From: Diadema setosum
Lineage: Eukaryota; Echinodermata; Echinoidea; Diadematoida; Diadematidae
Reading direction: 5' to 3'
Assembly: GCF_964275005.1 (NCBI RefSeq)
Contig: NC_092705.1
Coordinates: 6,684,641 to 6,748,640 of the forward strand
Length of the DNA: 64,000 bases
Shown here: in pieces, positions 58,584 through 64,000 of the stretch
Position numbering within the stretch: position 1 is the first letter of the stretch
Layout of the letters: each line of letters begins with the position of its first letter
The notes under the pieces: generated by a model
Told to the model about the DNA's origin: nothing
Database searches by the model: none
What the model saw: only the letters and a program-made list of their open reading frames with translations
Made by a program: the position numbers and the translations under genes

Positions 58584-61500
58584 AAAACAAAAAATTGGAA
58601 AACCTTCCCAACATTCAGCAACAGCTGGTAAACAAAAGACACACGGTGCTAGCTACTCCCAAACTCCTACTTCCATATCACTGACACTTTTTTAGTGGCA
58701 GGGTTTAGGTGCAAGAAAAAGTAAAACTTCCTGTTAATTGTTGTTGTGAATTTGTTTGTTTGATTGTTGTTGCTTTTTTTAGAGAGAGAGAAGCCATCCA
58801 AATTATATTTTCTGAAGTACTGTTACAAAATTAATTGTAGGGAATGCGCTAAGTGTGAAGCCATCCAAATTCCATTTTCTGTAGTATTGATATAAAATCT
58901 AATCATAAGAATTGCAGCAAGTGTGGCAGCAATGAATTTTTGTTGGGGTGGAGGAGGCAACTGTTGCTTATTTTCACTGAAAGCAGCATGATACTCATTT
59001 GAACACACACAATCTTAAAATTTTGTATCAGAGATTTCTGCACGAACATCATATTCTGCTAGTCTGCTTTACCCTGGGAAAATCAAATTTTAAAGGAGGC
59101 GTGAGCTCTGAAAAGCTGACACGTCAAGATATGTGAAGACAAAGCGGTAACTTTGAGGTGAACTGCTGAAAAGACTTGTGTTTGATACCTGAGCGATGTG
59201 GGATGAAGTGGTGAGCTCAGTAGTTGCCGCTTCGAGGGTGTGTACTCCCCATCGCTGTCATCTGCAGGGGGAAAAAAAACCCCAAAACATCGTGCAAATA
59301 TACGCTGCTGATGCGCAACAGGATATCTATGACAAAATGCTCCTTACGCTGCTCCCTCGTACATAAAACGTAATTCCTACAAATGAAGGGAGATTCCATT
59401 TCTCATGAGCATTCAGTAGTACATGACAAACTGTAATACATGTATGCTTAATGATTTGATCTAATTTCTCACAAGCATCAACAGCACAATTTCACTGCAA
59501 AGTTTCTATTCTTTAATCTATTGTCATTTTACATTATTTAGAATTGTTTCATTAGCTGACATTAAATTCAGAGAGTAAAGACCTCTCAAGGAGAACTATG
59601 GACATCTCCAATTTCAGAGAGTATCAGGCCCCCATTTCATTCAAAAATGTTAGGATAGCAACTCTTGCTGGAATGGCAACTTCCCATAGCAACAGCCAAT
59701 CAGGAAGCTGGATTCTTGTCCTTACCATGACAATTGTCATTACAGCAAGACTTACTATCATATCAATTCTTTATGACATTGGGGCCCAGGAGAGTTTAGA
59801 AGCAATTCATCAGCATTCAATTTTATCTTCAGACCAGTATCCAATTTCATCTTCAGTAAAACATTCTATCTATATATTCTGTATCTCTGTCTATGGTGGT
59901 ACAGATAGATTTATGTCCATATATATCAGATATGGTCCACACACTGGTACAAATTGTGGTAATAGGGCATTTTCTATCATTGCTTTATTTCTTTGGAACA
60001 AACTGCCCTTTTACACTCAAAATGCTAAAGACATAAAAAAGTTTAAATAAATGCTTGAAACTTTGCTTGAAAATTTGTCTCTTCTTTGCTACATACCGGT
60101 ATAACACAGTGTTTGCAAACTATATTCTGTATCTAGATTCAACTTATCTATTCTGGACTAATGACTAATAAAAATGACTGTATTAAGCACTACACAAAAG
60201 TTATTTATTATCATTATTATCTTCATTATCTGAGCCAGGGCAAGCTACAGAACACAGATTTGTAGACGGCCCATAGAGATGCCGCCGCAAACTCACATTT
60301 ACGCTTGAGAGAGGAGGTGAGTGAGCTGGGCCGCAAGACGGGACTCATACTGCGCCTGGTGAAGTTGGAGCGGGTGGGGCTGGGGTTCGGGCTGGGCGAC
60401 ATGCACGGACTCCTCATCGAGATCTGGGGTGAGAAACATTGCTGGTAGGAAAAGACAATAAAATAAATGGGTAAATACAGCGAACACAAGAAATTATGAA
60501 CAGACAGTATTGTGGACAGAAATACAAACTGCAGATCACACTGTATGTACAGATAGTTGACAGATAGTAACAAATAATGACAGATAAAGATAGAGAGAAA
60601 AAAAGTGAGAAGAATATCAAAAGAATGAGAGTGTGTTGCATAAAATATGTTAAATCTTATAATTTTCTGAACTTGGCAGTAAAACATTCAGGGTAGGAAA
60701 AACTGGGGCAAAAAGATACAGTAAAAATACAACATAAGAGAAGACAGTAAGATAAACAGCAGATAGAAAAAGAAGGACGGATAGATGGATTGATAGATAG
60801 ATAGAACATATGGATAGAAATGGGGAGAAAAACAAATAAAAAGTGAGCAGAAGAAAGACAGAAAGTGTTTGCGTTGCAGAAAACAATATGAAAAATCCCA
60901 CAATTTTCTGAACATCTATTTTATATCATTTGTTCATTCATACAAATATCATACATTCATTTATTTATTCATTCATTCATTTGCTCATTCACTCATTCAT
61001 TCATTCTTGATCTTTTCCTTTCTGGACATTGCTACATGTAATACCATCAGTACTCACAAACAACTCACTGATGCATGTTCATTCAGATCATTAAAGCAAA
61101 CAAAAGGAGATACCAACACTTGACATGCTGACTAACAAAGTGCTCCTGTACCACCCAGACATATGCAATGAGATATAATAACATGTATGTTCATCACTTA
61201 CCTTCCCAGCTCTTGTCGGTGACGGAGATGATGCTGCAAAGGGGAGGCTGGGTACCGGGGTGATGATACTCAGCGGCTCCGTCAGGGAGGATCTGGTGTC
61301 CGACCTCAAGGCCTTGATACTTTCGTCCTGGAAAGAGTGGGCAGTGAGGGAGAAGTAGTTATAGTTACTTCCGTCAAGGAGGTTAATGTTTTTTGCCAGC
61401 ACTGATTTATTTGTCTGTTTGTCTGTCTGTTTCCAAAATAACTCAGCAAGTTGTGAATAGATTTCATGTGAAATTTACAGGAGAAATTGGTAATGACACA

Positions 61501-62109
61501 AAGAACAAATGGATGAATTTTGGTCGTGATCAGGACTGGTACCGTATGAATCCAGGAAGACTTCTTGAATGATTCTTATCACTGGCAAATAGGGCCAACA
61601 AGCAAGGGAATTAAAGCTGCACGAATTTGAGGTGTGCATACAGCCATACACGCAAGTGTGCTCTCAGCTGGAAGCCAAGGCACTATATCAAAAGGATTCT
61701 ATATTGTTGGGAAATATATGTAAGATAGGACCATGCTGCTTGGTGGAGGTCTGCACTCTCCAAATGCTTTTCTCGTTTGAAGATGTTAACGATGGACAAC
61801 AGAGGTGTTTCAGTCAAATTACATCCCAGTAAAGTGGTTTGTGGCTCCTAAGAATACATAAATGCAAAAAGTATGTTTCATTTTAACAATTTTGTTGCTC
61901 TTTAGCAACATTCACACTAAAGTCATTCCTGATTATCATGTGAGCACTGTGCTATATTTGAAAGACTCTTCTCTTTTTCTGGTAATAGGTATGTGCCCAA
62001 GTACCAGTATTCATGTGTGAGTTAGAGATCCATACATGTGGATGTTGTGAAACTCACCAAATGCAGTTCGTCACATGACTGGCTCATCCGAAATGCCGAT
62101 CTCACTTCC
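55178..62109 (-). CDS. PABIR: PABIR/FAM122-family PP2A-B55 inhibitor (3' part)
   Basis: Five minus-strand exons in reading order: 62,109-62,058, 61,327-61,202, 60,441-60,297, 59,261-59,189, 55,358-55,178, with stop TGA at 55,180-55,178. Every join has GT/AG and matching phase, giving 191 residues here. Upstream exons, with the start and the Arg-rich N-terminal motif, lie past the right edge. Diagnostic stretches: EVRSAFRMSQSCDELHL matches the B55-contacting helix region; SPSPTRAGKQCFSPQI and RRSMSPVLRPSSLTSSLKRK match the conserved Ser-Pro and nuclear-localisation block; EYTPSKRQLL follows. The C-terminal exon is Ser/Thr-rich with eight alanines from a GCC repeat. Family role: nuclear/cytoplasmic inhibitor of PP2A holoenzymes containing B55, acting in mitotic entry and checkpoint control. 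The repeated Ser-Pro sites suggest control by proline-directed kinases. From memory, one mammalian paralogue is intronless; this gene is spliced. Confidence 0.88.
55447..55691. mobile_element. MITE family B, copy 4 (TA-flanked)
   Basis: TA CTGTCTGATTTGCCATATAC at the left and ACGGCAAATACAG TA at the right, with TTTCGCAAATCAGGACTTCT and CGCAATCGTGGAGTA modules. Lies just inside the last PABIR intron. Confidence 0.85.
56596..56743. mobile_element. 138-bp foldback element with ATATT duplication
   Basis: The element 56,601-56,738 has 47-bp arms beginning GAAAGAATAAAGCTGATTG and its complement, flanked on both sides by ATATT. A third copy of the CACAAAGCGAGGTAAACACA motif sits in the loop. Inserted in the interior of the 2.5-kb element. 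Confidence 0.8.
57650..57800. repeat. CTAG-rich palindromic low-complexity stretch
   Basis: Dense TCTAGA, CTAGAC and GATCTAG words in about 150 bp. Each CTAG gives a TAG on both strands, which accounts for much of the missing open reading frame. Confidence 0.7.
58530..58579. repeat. (CA)n microsatellite
   Basis: About 25 CA units in the last PABIR intron. Confidence 0.95.
59627..59788. mobile_element. Short foldback MITE with GGGCCC-type tips
   Basis: The left arm GGCCCCCATTTCATTC continues through ATGTTAGGATAGCAACTCTT; the complement of the right end begins GGGCCCCAATGTCATAAAG and contains ATGATAGTAAGTCTTGC. The central CCAATCAGGAAGCTGG is characteristic. About 160 bp, PABIR intron. I recall this hairpin as widespread in echinoderm DNA. 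Confidence 0.72.
59895..60200 (+). mobile_element. LINE 3' fragment (CR1/L2-like reverse transcriptase C-terminus)
   Basis: The translation GNRAFSIIALFLWNKLPFY followed by KDIKKFK matches the usual end of CR1/L2-type ORF2, which runs RAFS...LWN.LP...SFK. It is followed by an AT-rich tail with TTATTATCATTATTAT. 5'-truncated and degenerate; the fragment opposes the PABIR gene in its intron. Confidence 0.6.
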
Positions 62110-62332
62110 CTGCACGGAAAAAAATAAAAATAAAAACACAAACAATCAATCATTGCTATTCAAAATGAATCAAAGAATTATCCTGGTAGATTTCACTTGT
62201 TCTCGAAACATGGAATATAGTCTTTCACGTCATTTTAATTATGAGTACTTTTGGGGAAACTTTTACGGCTTTATCACAGGGAGCGTCTGCTCGAAAGTGC
62301 TGGTTGCTATAAATGAGCTCACTTAAAGGACA

Positions 62333-63252
62333 AGTCCACCTTCATATATACACATACATGTGGATTGAGTGAATGCAATAATATCAGTGGAACACATCAG
62401 TGAAAGTTTGGGGAAAATCGGACAATCCGTTCAAAAGTTATAAATTCTTAAAGTATCTGCGCAGTCACTGCTGGATGAGAAGACTACTACAGTGTATGAT
62501 GTCATATGCGTACAACGATATAAAGAAAATTAAATGAGAATTTCACAAAACTTCACTTTTTGAATGAAGTGCACATTTGTTCGACTTGTTACTGACGTAT
62601 GTTAAGGGTAATATAATTCCCCCTGCCTTCTGAAAGAGAGAAGTCAAGTGGTCTTTTGCTATGCGAGAAAAATGAAAATATGTTGAATTTTCTTTATTTT
62701 TTCTTTATATCGTTGTACACATGTGACATCACAAGCTATAGTAGTCTTCTCATCCAGCCTTAAGTGAGCAGAAACTTAAAAAATTAATAACTTTCGAATG
62801 GATTTTCTGATTTTCCTTAAACCCTTACTGACTTGCTCTACTAATATCGTTTTTGTATTTCCTAAAACTGTTAGATTATTATTACCATATTAGATTAACA
62901 ATTGGTAAACTATTGTATGATTTATTTTTTCATTTAATGTTTCAGACTATATTTTTACATTTATTTTGTCTAATCTATTTTTTAATTTCTTTGTTCCCAT
63001 TTGACCACTGTGCAAAATCTTATACATCTTGTTTTTTCCCAGTTTGCTGTTATAGAGTTATCATACGTTTGTATTTGTTCACTGTTTTATATACGTTGTA
63101 TTTTTACATGTATGTGGACCCCTTTGGAAATCAGTCTTGAGCTGAAAGGGCTATCCACCCTATGAATGGAAATGAATAAATAAATGAAAAAAAAAAAATA
63201 TTGCTGCTTTCACTCAACCCTCATGTCTATGAAGGTGAACTTGTCTGTTTAA
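62333..63252 (+). mobile_element. MITE family C, copy 3, split by a retro-insertion
   Basis: TTAA then AGGACAAGTCCACCTTCATA at the left and GGTGAACTTGTCTGTTTAAG at the right. The arms match copy 1 closely (GAATGCAATAATATCAGTGG, TGATGTCATATGCG). About 570 bp of C sequence is divided by an insert at 62,848-63,196. First intron visible of PABIR. Confidence 0.87.
62848..63196 (+). mobile_element. LINE-like 3' tail inserted in family C
   Basis: A 349-bp insert ending GAATAAATAAATGA then a poly-A run. AATAT precedes it and follows the A run, giving a possible 5-bp target duplication. The end GGACCCCTTTGGAAATC and GGGCTATCCACCC resemble the untranslated 3' tails of L2/CR1 elements. 5'-truncated, no reverse transcriptase domain left. 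Confidence 0.68.
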
Positions 63253-64000
63253 GAGAACTCCATACCATGCCTGGGCTTACTCTGCTACATGACATGAAAT
63301 TAAAACAAATAAAACACATAAAGTTTCAACAAAAAAAATACAAACAAAACAAAAGTCAAAGAATCTTAAGGCTTCTTATTTCTCCATGACACAGCAATAA
63401 CACTGGTCATAGTCACATTAGCAGAATAGGTGAAGTGACATTGTCATCCCCTCGCAAGTGTAACCATGAGAATTCAGTAAAAATCATGTTTTATCAACAA
63501 TCATGCCATTACAACTTCCAGGTCAAATTATTAGTGCTAGATATCATTATATCTCTACTATAACAAAGATTCTAAGAGCATGAGTTTTTAATTCATTTCA
63601 TGTATGAAAATGTGACAAGGAAAAGATAATGAAATAGATTTATATGTGATGATTTCAAACTCTTTGGTCTTATGTCTTAAATGAAAAATCACATACTTGA
63701 CAATTAGTTTTAATTATAATGTATTCATTGAAGTCAACTTGCACATACAATAGGGGTGAAATTCCCTTTTAGCAGTCTTACAAGACAAATGTTTGTTTTC
63801 ACTGTGACATTGTTTTCTAATGAATTTTCTAACATGCTATATTCTTCAGCGATTGTCAAATTGTCAAACAAAATTAAGCACAACAGTTCAATGAAGTCTT
63901 TGATAATATGGGGGGGGGGGGGTTGTGGGGGTGAGGGGGGGGGTAGTCTTCAAAGTTCATTTACATGTGACCTTGCATCACACAACTGACCAAAATGTCA
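63253..64000. other. PABIR intron continuing to the window edge
   Basis: AT-rich with a G run at about 63,910-63,922 and GGGGG blocks after it. No exon with PABIR N-terminal motifs (an Arg-Arg-Ser-Asn-Ser type block) was found on the minus strand. Confidence 0.5.

Noticed and set aside
60226-60296. Extension of the PABIR exon past 60,297 (reading KCEFAAAS)
   Set aside because: It happens to resemble the KRKCE of mammals, but GTGAGT follows the T at 60,297 and the next exon continues EYTPSKR in phase. The extension soon loses similarity.
63740-63775. GAAATTCCCTTTTAG as another family H end
   Set aside because: Only one tip-like match, no TTAA and no partner end in the window.

Overview
The window looks like nuclear DNA from a marine deuterostome invertebrate, most likely an echinoderm of sea-urchin type. 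I infer this from small exons in AT-rich introns, a complete RYK-class Wnt receptor and a spliced PABIR/FAM122 gene, and a dense population of short foldback DNA transposons resembling ones I remember from echinoderm genomes. No species can be fixed from the sequence alone.

Layout. From 1 to about 9.6 kb there is no convincing gene, only two copies of a 390-bp foldback repeat (family A), simple repeats and a 9-bp minisatellite. From 9,646 to 15,231 (+) lies a five-exon BTB-kelch gene that joins cleanly to 917 codons. It encodes a Ser-rich N-terminus, two BTB domains in tandem, BACK and a kelch propeller, and is probably a Cullin-3 substrate adaptor. From 15.2 to 22.2 kb is intergenic DNA with a Tc1-type element sitting between two (TA)n tracts, another A copy and a diverged tandem array. 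From 22,237 to 37,822 (+) lies a complete RYK gene: signal peptide, WIF domain, one membrane pass, Gly-rich juxtamembrane region and a divergent kinase domain carrying DNA in place of DFG. Its introns hold many small transposons. From 37.8 to 47.3 kb, convergent intergenic DNA holds nested and abutting elements. From 47.3 to 55.2 kb no transposon family from the rest of the window was recognised; this may be a long 3' UTR. From 55,178 to 62,109 (-) are the last five coding exons of a PABIR/FAM122-type PP2A-B55 inhibitor gene whose 5' exons lie beyond the right edge.

The mobile DNA is the most striking part. At least five families have TTAA target sites and mostly begin TTAAAGG (T2/Kolobok-like); three elements begin TTAACC or TTAACT and look piggyBac-like. 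One family is TA-flanked with tips reading CTGTATACGCC, one element is pogo/Tigger-like, and one is an IR/DR Tc1 element. Insertions of one element into another give exact ends and relative ages. A 2.5-kb element in the last PABIR intron (55,916-58,406) has inverted subterminal arrays of a GGAAAAACGCAGTATCTA motif and no ORF of 60 codons or more. I do not recognise its family, and it is the best candidate for something undescribed.

The three host genes do not form an obvious functional unit. RYK is a Wnt co-receptor, the kelch protein a probable ubiquitin-ligase adaptor and PABIR a phosphatase regulator. All exon joins were made by eye from GT/AG sites, reading phase and family similarity.
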